A stretch of 64,000 nucleotides of DNA, taken from contig CP096135.1 of the NCBI GenBank assembly GCA_023213195.1, positions 3,592,842-3,656,841 of the forward strand. The letters are read 5' to 3'. The number at the start of each line of letters is the position of its first letter. Positions within the stretch are counted from its first letter, which is position 1. Below are positions 10,787 to 19,520 of this stretch, piece after piece. Position numbers and translations under genes: made by a program. The DNA is from Sphingobacteriales bacterium JAD_PAG50586_3 (GTDB lineage: Bacteria > Bacteroidota > Bacteroidia > CAMBQF01). Under the pieces are notes generated by a model. The model had not been told where the DNA came from and did not search any database. It saw nothing but the letters and a program-made list of their open reading frames with translations.

Positions 10787-11653
10787 ATTCCAGTACCTCA
10801 GCAATACACCTAAAGCCAATCCGGGCGTCGGGTTGTGTATAAGGAGTTGTTTGACTAATTTTATAGGACTTATTATCCGTTTTAATAAACTCTCTGTAAC
10901 TTAATCCTTTTATCAGGCTATCTGCAACCATTTCTTTTACATTACCCAACATTTCAATATATCCAAAACTATTCGGCAACCCTTCGCCACGCATTCTTGG
11001 TGTATAATACCACACATCTCCAATTGAAAAATGTGGTCCTCCAAATCCCCTAATATTGGCTACAGCAGTTTTATTATTAATAAGCTTTACATATCCTAAT
11101 GGGTATTGCATAGTATCTAATCCCGCAGAGGCTCCATACTCCCATTCATCTTTAGTTGGCAAGCGATACAAAAGCCGTTTCTTAATTTTACTCATATCAT
11201 TTGGTACTCCGGTAACAGTTGCCTCGCCTTTATCTATGGCCAATTTCTCATTTACCCTATCAGTACGCCATTGACAATACGCCACTGCCTGAGAATAAGA
11301 TACCCCAACTACAGGATAACTCTCATAGACAGGATGCCTTAGATAATATTCTACAAAGTCTTTATAGACTGTATCTAGCTTAAGCCAACAATTTGTATCG
11401 GGTAGCATACTGTTAAATTTATCAGGCTCTGCTGCTTTTAACCAAAACAAATATTCAAGCCAATCTATATTTGCTATTTCCATTTGGTCTAGATATAATT
11501 TATCCTTAAGCCATATAGTTATGGCGGGCTTTTCTTTGCCAGTTCTTTAGAAACCTTGCGCACTTTAAAAGCCACGTGGTTAGGTACATTTTTTACCTGC
11601 GCATTCATTTGAAACGCGATTAATAGCAGCAAACAGGCAATGGCTTTTTTCAT
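10785..11653 (-). CDS. FGE-sulfatase-domain (GldJ/GldK-like) exported protein, one frame break
   Basis: 289 aa after repair, with a signal peptide (MKKAIACLLLLIAFQMNAQ). The C-terminal two thirds have hallmarks of the formylglycine-generating-enzyme-like fold: PVVGVSYSQAVAYCQWR, YRLPTKDEWEYGA, GNVKEMVAD and the terminal GFRC. In Bacteroidota this fold occurs in the gliding/T9SS lipoproteins GldJ and GldK; there is no lipobox here, so it is a soluble relative. The catalytic cysteines of true sulfatase activators are not evident, so a binding or structural role is likely. A TT pair at 11543-11544 is one base short (KVSKE-TGKEKP). It is third in the minus-strand run headed by kmo, 17 bases after the preceding gene. 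Confidence 0.8.
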
Positions 11654-11670
11654 GTTGGTTGATACGGCAG

Positions 11671-12848
11671 TTAATCTTCCATAGTTACCCTGATGGCATA
11701 CACATCATCAGTGCTGACGGCTATATTCAAATATCCCCATACAAAATTACCATCTCTATCTGTTTCGGTAGTAACCCACCATTTAACTGCATCGGAATTT
11801 AAATCTTCAAAATCATATTCTATTTCATAGCTAATCCATTTATTTGAAGGTAATAGCCCTTCAAAAATAGCCGAGTAAGTATTCCCTGGTTTTCCTTTAA
11901 AATTGTCAGCGTTTTCCGGTATGTAAGCTTTTAATTTATCAAGGCCTTTGGTATTAAAATCCCCTGTAACCAAATGTTCTACTTTTATTTTTTTGATTGT
12001 TGTATCGGCAACATCAAAAACAAACGGTATTTTAATAAAGCCAACGCGGGGCTTTTTGCTCCAGCGTAAAAAGCGGTTGCTGCCCTCACGCATTAGGCCT
12101 GCATACCATACCAGTTTATTGGGTGTGCGCTCTTTGGTATCCATCCACCACAGCCATTCATACGGGTGAATTTCTGGCCCGCCTTTGTGGTTGCCGTCTA
12201 ATACAAACGCGCCATAACAGCCAACGGTAGGGTTGGCTACGCTCCACGCCGGGTGGTTATCCATAGTAGTGCCCGGCAGGCATGGCAAAAAGTATTTATT
12301 TAGCGAGTCCCTGTTCTTTTTAAGGGGAGTATGCTCGGGGTGTATGCGCAATTTGGCAAGCTCGGCCCCGGTTAATGTATCAGGATTAACACCTTTCTTC
12401 TCCAAAAAGTTGCGGCCCTTTCGCATCTTATCGCGTTGCGCCTTAGTAGGCAATTTTTACCAATGCCTGAGTATTTAGGCGTATGCTGGTACATTTGGAA
12501 TGTAACATCATACTCAGTAAACGAATCGTTAGACGGGGTAGAAATTCCACCTTTTAAGGTGCCCACCATGGCATGTTTCTTTCCATCAACAGCCACCCAG
12601 CGCAAGCCTGCAAATGAGCGTAAAGCCCAATTAAAAAGCCTTGTTTGGTGGGTAGATGTTTTTGTTGGCAAAATACTATCGGTAAGCCCAACGGTAACCA
12701 TATCGGTAATAAGCTCGCGTTCTACCCTATTGGCAAATACAGAATCCCTTTCGGTTTTAAGCTTATACAATAACTGGAAGTTGCCGGGTAACTGGGCAAC
12801 CAAAACGTTGCAAGCTAAAGCAAGCAAAACAGTAGCTAGTATTTTCAT
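11671..12848 (-). CDS. Uncharacterised exported protein, one frame break
   Basis: I do not recognise the family. 392 aa after repair, with a signal peptide (about 1-18, ending VLVAQ). The N-terminal region (ERELITDMVTVGLTDS, MVGTLKGGIST) is followed by a basic linker and a Trp-rich C-terminal domain (HPYEWLWWMD, NKLVWYAGLMREGS, WISYEIEYDFED). A T run at 12454-12458 (A run in the coding strand) is one base short; the repair joins SGIGKK to LPTKAQRD. It lies 10 bases downstream of kmo and 17 bases before the FGE-domain gene, so all three probably share a transcript, although nothing here suggests tryptophan catabolism. Confidence 0.7.
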
Positions 12849-12858
12849 GGCGAAGAAG

Positions 12859-14196
12859 TTACAAAGAAAACTCTTTCACCAAAGAGTGCATGTATTCTTC
12901 CACCTCTAAACTATCCCAACGTTCGGTAATATTTGGCTGCGCCATAACCTTTTCCATTATGCTGTTTTGCCATTGGCCCAGGGTCAACGCTTCTGCATAC
13001 GGAATATCGCTAAAGGTAACCATGCTATACAGCGGCAACCATAAGGTTGGGTGCTTTGCATTAAACTTAGCCTCTATTTTTTTACGGAGTACAAACATGG
13101 GGTCGGCAACCTTGTCGCGCATTTCTACAAAATTCATCAATGCCAGTTCGGCAACGGCATCGGCATTGGGCTTGCGTAGTTTTTCAAACTCAGTAAATAC
13201 AGTAGTAAGGTCGTTATGGGCTCCCAGTAACTGGTCAAGCACCGTACAATCTTCAAAGCCACAATTCATGCCCTGCCCATAAAAAGGGACAATGGCATGG
13301 GCAGCATCGCCAACAAGCAATAACTTATCCTTATACTTCCAAGGCAGGCAGCGCACGGTTACTAACGACGATACAGGGTTGCCAGCCCACTCCTCATCAA
13401 ACTCAGGCATTAGCGCCAAAGCATCAGGAAAAATACGCTCAAAAAACTCGCGGCCTTTGACTACGGTATTATAGGTTGCAAAAGAGTCTTCGCCCTCAAA
13501 AGGAAAAAACAATGTACATGTAAAAGTCTTATCAAGGTTAGGTAGAGCGATAAGCATGTACCCACCGCGGGGCCATATATGCAGGGCGGTTTGGTCTAAA
13601 GCAAACTCACCATTTACAGGTAAAATGGTAAGTTCTTTATAGCCGTGTTCTAAGTAGGTTTGCGAGTAATCAAAACGGTCAGAGCCGGTCATAAGTGCCA
13701 TGCGTGCGGCAGAAAAAGCGCCATCGGTGCCTAATAGAGTATCGGCTTGGGCTACAATTTCGTTATTGTTAGCATCGATAAATTTGGCTGTAGCGGTATT
13801 TAAATCGAGCGAGGCAAGCCTGCTGTTAAAATGAATTTTCACCCCGGCCTTTTCAGCCTCGGTCATTAGCAGCTTGTTCAGTTCGCCACGCGATACCGAG
13901 TTGATAAACTGCCCCTCTTTACCGTAGCGCTGAAAGTTGGTATTACCCTGCACATCGTGTATCATACGGCCATGCATGGGTATGCAAATCTTGCGAATCT
14001 CCTCTTCTAATCCCACACCTGCAAGTCCACGCAGGCCGCGGTCGCTCATGGCAAGGTTAATAGAACGCCCTGCGGGGATTGATGTATCACGCATATCGGG
14101 GCGGCGTTCGTACACAGTAACATTATGCCCACGTTTGGCTAAGTATATTGATAGTAGCGAGCCAACTAATCCGGCTCCGGCAACTGTTGTTTTCAT
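12859..14196 (-). CDS. kmo: Kynurenine 3-monooxygenase
   Basis: FAD- and NADPH-dependent hydroxylase converting L-kynurenine to 3-hydroxykynurenine in tryptophan degradation and de novo NAD synthesis. The N-terminal Rossmann motif is GAGLVGS, followed by YERRPDMR (FAD ribose-binding Glu/Arg region). The KMO-typical GRSINLAMSDRG is at about residues 42-53, with GDAAHAIVPFYGQGMNCGFEDC near 310. The 445-aa length is normal for bacterial KMO; the eukaryotic membrane anchor is absent. No kynureninase, 3-hydroxyanthranilate dioxygenase or tryptophan dioxygenase is in the window, so the rest of the pathway must lie elsewhere. It heads a minus-strand run with two exported proteins of unknown role. 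Confidence 0.93.
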   Translation of the reverse strand: MKTTVAGAGLVGSLLSIYLAKRGHNVTVYERRPDMRDTSIPAGRSINLAMSDRGLRGLAGVGLEEEIRKICIPMHGRMIHDVQGNTNFQRYGKEGQFINSVSRGELNKLLMTEAEKAGVKIHFNSRLASLDLNTATAKFIDANNNEIVAQADTLLGTDGAFSAARMALMTGSDRFDYSQTYLEHGYKELTILPVNGEFALDQTALHIWPRGGYMLIALPNLDKTFTCTLFFPFEGEDSFATYNTVVKGREFFERIFPDALALMPEFDEEWAGNPVSSLVTVRCLPWKYKDKLLLVGDAAHAIVPFYGQGMNCGFEDCTVLDQLLGAHNDLTTVFTEFEKLRKPNADAVAELALMNFVEMRDKVADPMFVLRKKIEAKFNAKHPTLWLPLYSMVTFSDIPYAEALTLGQWQNSIMEKVMAQPNITERWDSLEVEEYMHSLVKEFSL

Positions 14197-14227
14197 GTGG
14201 TAAATGTAATTTAATTAGCTGGATTTT

Positions 14228-14449
14228 TACCTCACTCCCGGCCCCTCTCCTAAAGGGAGAGGGGTGTTCAATGTTTATAGTATAGAAATAGCAAGTTATA
14301 AACGTATTTGATTTGTTTTTTTTAGTCCTGGCACAGGACAGAAAGTCCTTTACTAGGTATAGCTTTAATTAGAATGAAAAATTTAATTTTTGTCTGCATA
14401 GCAGACAGGCAAGTCCTTCTCTTTTAGGAGAAGGATTTAGGATGAGGTA
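14228..14449. mobile_element. Miniature element (empty copy) with hairpin terminal inverted repeats
   Basis: 222 bp bounded by TACCTCA (14228-14234) and TGAGGTA (14443-14449), an exact 7-bp inverted repeat. Each end carries a long hairpin: CCCCTCTCC/GGAGAGGGG around TAAAG on the left, TCCTTCTC/GAGAAGGA on the right. The two ends align as imperfect inverted copies of each other over about 38 bp. The interior holds two more perfect palindromes, GTCCTG-GCA-CAGGAC (14325-14339) and TGTCTGC-ATA-GCAGACA (14391-14407), but no coding region. It is a gene-less version of the neighbouring DUF559 element. Confidence 0.7.
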
Positions 14450-14508
14450 AAATGAAGCAAAATCAGCTAAAGAAATTAAAAACAACCATTATATTAGCAG
14501 CCCCTAAT

Positions 14509-15017
14509 TACCTCACTCCCGGCCCCTCTCCTAAAGGGAGAGGGGTGACTATGGTTTATTTTATGGCAACAGAAATGCATGGTGATGCCGTACCTAAGAT
14601 ATTTGAAAATGCAAGGGTGCTTAGAAAAGAGTTGACCTTTGCGGAGAAAGTTCTTTGGAATGAAATAAGAAGTAGAAAACTTAATGGCTATAAATTCAGG
14701 CGGCAGCATGTAATATCTTTATATATTGCTGACTTTTATTGCCACGAGAGTAAACTGGCAATAGAACTTGATGGTGGTTACCATAACACAAAAGATAGGA
14801 TTGAACTAGACAAATTAAGAACAGAGGTTTTGAACGATTTTGGCATTACAGTGTTACGTTTCACCAATATTGAAGTGCTTGATAATTTAGATTTTGTTAT
14901 TGAAACAATTAAAACCCATTTAACCCCACTTGAGAGAGAACATAACTTTTAAAATTTATGTCTGCATAGCAGACAGGCAAGTCCTTCTCCTTTAGGAGAA
15001 GGATTTAGGATGAGGTA
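14509..15017. mobile_element. DUF559-nuclease element with hairpin terminal inverted repeats
   Basis: 509 bp with the same termini as the adjacent miniature copy: TACCTCA at 14509-14515 and TGAGGTA at 15011-15017. The left end (14509-14547) is almost base-for-base identical to 14228-14266, and the right end (14958-15017) to 14390-14449 apart from one base. Between them sits one gene, a DUF559 endonuclease. Two further TGAGGTA words follow at 15023 and 15038, just before mltG. The structure suggests a self-contained mobile or gene-drive-like element. No known transposase is present. Confidence 0.7.
14551..14952 (+). CDS. DUF559-family (PD-(D/E)XK, very-short-patch-repair-like) endonuclease
   Basis: Small endonuclease-fold protein of about 133 aa. 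Family marks are ENARVLRKELTFAEKVLWNEI, the basic segment GYKFRRQHVI, and the nuclease core IADFYCHESKLAIELDGGYH, in which Asp, Glu and the DGG-His form the predicted metal site, followed by a C-terminal TVLRFTN. The frame is open upstream to an ATG at 14452, but that stretch translates the element's left terminal repeat (LTPGPSPKGRG), so I prefer the ATG at 14551 (14563 is also possible). The likely translation-initiation region is inside the left-end hairpin. It is the only gene of the element and so the best candidate for its mobility or maintenance function; substrate and activity are not known from the sequence. Confidence 0.8.
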   Translation: MVYFMATEMHGDAVPKIFENARVLRKELTFAEKVLWNEIRSRKLNGYKFRRQHVISLYIADFYCHESKLAIELDGGYHNTKDRIELDKLRTEVLNDFGITVLRFTNIEVLDNLDFVIETIKTHLTPLEREHNF

Positions 15018-15049
15018 ATATGTGAGGTAAAGAAGAATGAGGTAAAAAA

Positions 15050-16113
15050 ATGGCAGAAAAAAGAAGCCCGCAGCTAAAGGCAATAAAAAACGCACCGTAT
15101 ATATTATTCTACTGGCATTTGTGCTGGTGGGCGGTATTTTCGGCTATAAATATTTTGTTACCTATTTCTCTAAAAACACCAAAAATGTAGAGGATAAAAC
15201 CTACCTGTATATACGCACCGGCGCTACCTATGCCGATGTGTTGACTAACCTTAAAGAGCACGACTATTTAATTAGTGTAGACCAGTTTGATAAGGTGGCC
15301 CGCCAGCAGGGGTATGATGAGAAAGTCCGCCCGGGGCGCTACCGCATAGAGCCGGGAATGAGCAACCTGAAGCTGGTAAAGCTGCTTATGAGCGGTAAAC
15401 AGGAGCCTGTAAAATTCACCTTTAACAACATTCGCCTAAAAAAGGAACTGGCTGCAAAGGTGGGTCGCAATTTAGAAGCTGATTCGCTACGGATGGAAAC
15501 CATTTTGCGCGATGATGAGTACTGGAAGAAATATGGCTTTACGGCTGAAAACTGCATGGTGCTGTTTTTGCCCGATACATACGAGTTTTGGTGGAATACC
15601 GACACCGATGAGTTTGTAGATAAAATGGCCAAGGAGTACAAAAAATTCTGGACTGATGAACGGAAGGCCAAAGCCAAGAAGATTGGCCTTAGCCAGGCCG
15701 AAGTATCTATATTGGCTGCCATTGTAGAGAAAGAAAGTAACATGCGCGACGAACGCCCCACCATTGCAGGGGTGTATATGAACCGCCTTAACAAAGGCAT
15801 GAAGCTACAAGCCGACCCTACCGTAGTTTTTGCCGTTGGCGATTTTACCATTAAACGGGTGCTAAATTCTGATACGCAAATAGATTCGCCGTACAATACC
15901 TATAGGTATGCAGGGTTGCCCCCGGGCCCTATTTGCCTGCCATCAAAAAACAGTATAGATGCTGTGCTTAACTACAAAAGCCACACCTATATTTATTTTT
16001 GTGCAAAAGAAGATTTTAGCGGCTACCACAACTTTGCCACCACCTACGACCAGCACCTGAAAAACGCTGCCAAATTTCAAAAAGCCATGAACCAGCGTGG
16101 CATAAACCGCTAA
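15050..16113 (+). CDS. mltG: Endolytic murein transglycosylase MltG (YceG-like), one frame break
   Basis: Membrane-anchored lytic transglycosylase that cleaves nascent peptidoglycan strands and terminates glycan elongation. 354 aa after repair. A basic cytoplasmic N-tail (MAEKKKPAAKGNKKR) precedes one transmembrane helix (about residues 17-37). A LysM-like region follows (YLYIRTGATYADVLTNL), then the catalytic YceG domain with LPDTYEFWW, the catalytic Glu in IVEKESNM, GVYMNRL, LQADPTVVFA and SPYNTYRYAGLPPGPI. The A run at 15057-15062 is one base short; seven As restore the ATG-linked frame. The DUF559 element ends 32 bp upstream, so native upstream signals may have been displaced. Confidence 0.93.
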
Positions 16114-16223
16114 GCACTTATTATTCCGTTTAAAGCAATAGCTAAATTATCGTAAAGTTTGGCCTCCAACCGGGTGGCGATTTCTAATTATTTACCTATA
16201 CTTGCAACCTATTAAAAAACTAT

Positions 16224-17144
16224 ATGAAAAAGCTGCTACTTTCTGTCTTAGCAATTATAACTGCTGCCCAAGTGTTTGGTCAGCAAAACGTGGGCATTGG
16301 TACCACCACCCCCGACCAAAGCGCTATACTTGACCTTGCCGTTAACAATAAAGGTTTTCTTGTGCCACGCCTTACACAGGGCGAACGTTTAGGCATTGTA
16401 AACCCTGCACGCGGCCTTATGGTTTATGATATTGATGCTGATTGCTTCTACTATTTCTCTAATATTTGGGTGCCGCTTTGCCAAAGCAACGGCCCACTTT
16501 CAGGCGGTTTAACCGCTACGTCTATGACGTGTAACCAAACCCCGCCAAATAATGGTAGCAATACCGGTTTTACGTTTGATAACGACCACGACTCTGGCCT
16601 GTTTGGTGTGCGCCAAGACAATAACACCCCGCTTAATACCATGACAGAACTGCGCATGTACCTAAACGGTACAGAGAAAATGCGTGTAACGGGCAACCGT
16701 GTTCACTTTGGCGGCGATGTATACTCTACCGGCACATTTACCACGGCTACGGGTTTCCAAAACTGTTCTGACTACCGTTTTAAGAAAGACTTTCAGCCTA
16801 TAACCTCTGCCTTAGATGGTATTGGTCAAATACAGGCCTATACTTATTTCTGGAAACAGGATGAATTTCCTCAATACAGCTTTAACAACCGCAAGCAAAT
16901 TGGTTTTATAGCCCAGGATATTCAAAAAATATATCCAGAGGTAGTTACTACCGATGCTAACGGTTACCTGTCTGTAGACTACGGCAAGTTAACCCCTGTG
17001 TTGCTTGTTGCCATTAAAGAACTTAACGATAAGGTTAACAACCTGCAAAACGATAATGCACTATTAAAAGCTAAGATAGAAAGCATTGATAAAGGCCTAA
17101 AAACCAATGGTATTGATGTAGACTCTAAAGCGGAGAAAAAATAA
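16224..17144 (+). CDS. Exported protein with C-terminal peptidase S74 intramolecular-chaperone domain
   Basis: 306 aa with a signal peptide (about 1-19, ending QVFGQ). The N-terminal part (VGIGTTTPDQSAILDL, GFLVPRLTQGERLGI, GLMVYDIDADCFYYF) is the repeat typical of Bacteroidota tail-fibre-like surface proteins. The C-terminus has the S74 chaperone signature: SDYRFKKDFQPI with the self-cleavage Ser, IGFIAQDIQKIYPEVV and a terminal coiled coil (about 265-300). In phage tail spikes this domain drives trimerisation of the preceding domain and then cuts itself off. The probable role here is a trimeric surface fibre; the ligand is unknown. A terminator follows at 17201. Confidence 0.85.
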   Translation: MKKLLLSVLAIITAAQVFGQQNVGIGTTTPDQSAILDLAVNNKGFLVPRLTQGERLGIVNPARGLMVYDIDADCFYYFSNIWVPLCQSNGPLSGGLTATSMTCNQTPPNNGSNTGFTFDNDHDSGLFGVRQDNNTPLNTMTELRMYLNGTEKMRVTGNRVHFGGDVYSTGTFTTATGFQNCSDYRFKKDFQPITSALDGIGQIQAYTYFWKQDEFPQYSFNNRKQIGFIAQDIQKIYPEVVTTDANGYLSVDYGKLTPVLLVAIKELNDKVNNLQNDNALLKAKIESIDKGLKTNGIDVDSKAEKK

Positions 17145-17200
17145 TTAGCTTGTAGCTGATAGCTGTCAGCTTATAGGAATAAAAATATTAACTACTACCT

Positions 17201-17230
17201 ATCCCTCTGCTATAATGTAGAGGGATTTTT
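17201..17230 (+). terminator. Terminator after the S74 protein gene
   Basis: ATCCCTCT, a 10-base loop, AGAGGGAT, then T5; an 8-bp perfect stem. Confidence 0.75.
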
Positions 17231-17263
17231 TGAGAGGATATTGGAATATAAAAAGTAAAAATA

Positions 17264-18673
17264 ATGGATAAATTAAAGTTTGGTACCGATGGCTGGAGAG
17301 CTATTATTGCTAAAGATTTTACAGTAGAAAATGTGGCCCGTGTTTCTGTAGCGGTGGCGCAATGGCTAAAAAGAATTTTGATAACCCCAGTGTTGTTGTT
17401 GGCCACGATTGCCGCTTTGGTGGCGAGCTTTTTGCCGAAACCGTAAGCAAGGTTATGATAGCCAACGGCATTAAGGTACACCTGGCCAAAGGCTTTGTAT
17501 CTACCCCAATGATATCGTTAGGGGCTATAAACCACAAGGCATCGTTAGGTATTATATTAACAGCTAGCCACAACCCGCCAACATACAACGGCTATAAGCT
17601 TAAAGGCTTTTACGGTGGCCCGCTAAGCCCAGAGAAAACACAGGAGATAGAAGATATTATTCCTGATAGTTCGGCCTTTAATTTTGATGCTGCACAGTCG
17701 TTGGAGGATGCCGAGAAAAACGGCATGCTTAACATTGTAGCCTTGGAAGATGAGTACATTGCCCATGTTGAGAAAAACTTTGACCTTGATGCTATACGCA
17801 ACAGCGGCCTTAACCTGGCTTACGATGCTATGTATGGTGCGGGCCAAAATGTTATCCGCCGCTTGTTTGATGATATTACGCTGCTGCATTGCGACTATAA
17901 CCCAAGTTTTGACGGGCAGGCCCCGGAGCCTATCCACAAAAACCTGCAAGAATTTTCAGACCTTATAAGCATGTCGGGCGATATTGATTGCGGCCTTGCC
18001 ACCGATGGCGATGCCGACCGTATTGGCTTGTACGACAACAAAGGTGAGTTTGTAGACTCTCACCATATATTATTACTGCTGATACATTACCTTAGCAAAA
18101 TACAAAGGCATGACAGGCAAGGTTATTACGGCCTTTTCTACCACCGCTAAAATGCCTAAAATGTGTGCCCACTATGGCTTAGAGCACGAAACTGTTAAAA
18201 TTGGTTTTAAATACATTGCCAGCAAAATGTTGGTTGAAAATGTATTGGTTGGTGGCGAAGAAAGCGGCGGTATTGCTGTTGCAGGCCATATACCGGAACG
18301 CGACGGTATTTGGATGGGCCTTGTTATATGGGAGTTTATGGCTAAGACAGGTAAAAAACTGCACGAGCTTATTGCCGAAGTGTACGAAATTACCGGGCCA
18401 TTTGCCTATAACCGTAACGATATGCACATTGATGAAGCGATAAAACTACAGGTGCTTGAAAATTGCAAAGCAGGCAAATACACTGCCTTTGGCCAGTTCC
18501 CTGTACACCACATGGAAGACCTTGATGGCTTTAAATATTTCTTAACTCCTGAAGAATGGATTATGATACGCGCATCGGGTACTGAACCTATTTTGCGTGT
18601 ATATGCCGAAGCATCTACAAAAGAACGCGTTGTTGAGTTTTTAGATGCTGCTAAAAAAACCTTGTTAGGTTAA
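17264..18673 (+). CDS. Phosphoglucomutase/phosphomannomutase (alpha-D-phosphohexomutase), two frame breaks
   Basis: Interconverts hexose 1- and 6-phosphates, supplying sugar nucleotides for envelope and glycogen synthesis. 469 aa after repair. The four family loops are visible: FGTDGWRA at the N-terminus, the phosphoserine loop [13 protein letters not shown] (about residue 105), the metal loop [11 protein letters not shown] (about 247), the sugar loop GGEESGGI (about 328) and the phosphate loop [12 protein letters not shown] near the C-terminus. An A run at 17368-17372 is one base short and one at 18097-18100 one base long; the errors cancel in length. Loop sequences do not decide between glucose, mannose and glucosamine phosphates, so no symbol is given. 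It has its own terminator. Confidence 0.92.
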
Positions 18674-18697
18674 ATTTTTAATTTTTGTAGTCAACCT

Positions 18698-18726
18698 AAA
18701 GTCCTGCCCTTGTGGTGGGACTTTTT
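18698..18726 (+). terminator. Terminator after the phosphohexomutase gene
   Basis: AAAGTCCTGCC, loop CTTGT, GGTGGGACTTTTT; imperfect stem with T run. Confidence 0.7.
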
Positions 18727-18782
18727 GTTTTTAAACAAAATATAACATAAAACATTATTATTGCTACTAAAAAGTAATAATC

Positions 18783-19432
18783 ATGTCGTCTAAAAAAGTT
18801 GTAGAGCTGGTAAACAGGTGGGCAGAGTTTGAGGCGCAATACCCACAGGCGGGTATAGAGCAGTTTTGCCACTGGGTGCTGAACAGCGAAAAGACCCATA
18901 ATATACCTAACGAGGCCGAAAGAGGGTATAGTAACAATGGTTATGCTGCCCAGTTGTTATCAAGGCTGGCACGTTATGCCCACATCTATTCTAAAGACAT
19001 ATTAGAGCAGCATGGTATTGAGAGTGTGTATGAGTTTGGGTTTATGATGACAGTGCTAATAGAAGGCAAACCCAAAAAGAGTGAGCTTATAGAAAAACAA
19101 CTTACGGGTTTTACATCGGGCATTGGTATTATAAACCGCCTGCTAAAGCGCGGTTTGCTGGCAGAATTACCCGACGAAACAGATAAACGCACAAAGCGCA
19201 TAAGCATTACCCCGCAAGGCTTTGCCACACTGCAAGCCTGCATACCCGATATGGAAAAACTATCGGGCATTGTGTTTAGCCCCTTACCGATGCGGAGAAA
19301 AACCTGTTGCTGGCTATTATGCAAAAGCTTGATGCGGTACATGCACATGCTTATACCCATACAGAACTTGCTACTATTGAGGGTTTATCCTCCCGAATTG
19401 AAAATTCAATCAGCTCAATATCAAATAGTTAA
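18783..19432 (+). CDS. MarR-family transcriptional regulator, one frame break
   Basis: 216 aa after repair; a winged-helix DNA-binding repressor or activator of the MarR group. The winged helix spans about residues 85-150, with the recognition-helix region GFTSGIGIINRLLKRGLL and the wing DETDKRTKRISITPQGFATL (the family DxRxxxIxLTxxG pattern). An N-terminal extension of about 75 residues is longer than in typical MarR proteins. The missing base is at 19286 (TTACC should be TTAACC), after which the dimerisation helix reads DAEKNLLLAIMQKLDAV. Just upstream an imperfect AT-rich inverted repeat (ATTATT...AATAAT, about 18754-18780) may be its own operator. The inducer is unknown. Confidence 0.85.
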
Positions 19433-19520
19433 ATAAATACTGCAAAAAAGTAGTAAAAATTATTAATCTGCACTAAACCTTTTACAAAGTTGGCGGTTTA
19501 GTTGCCTGAAAAAATGTAAC

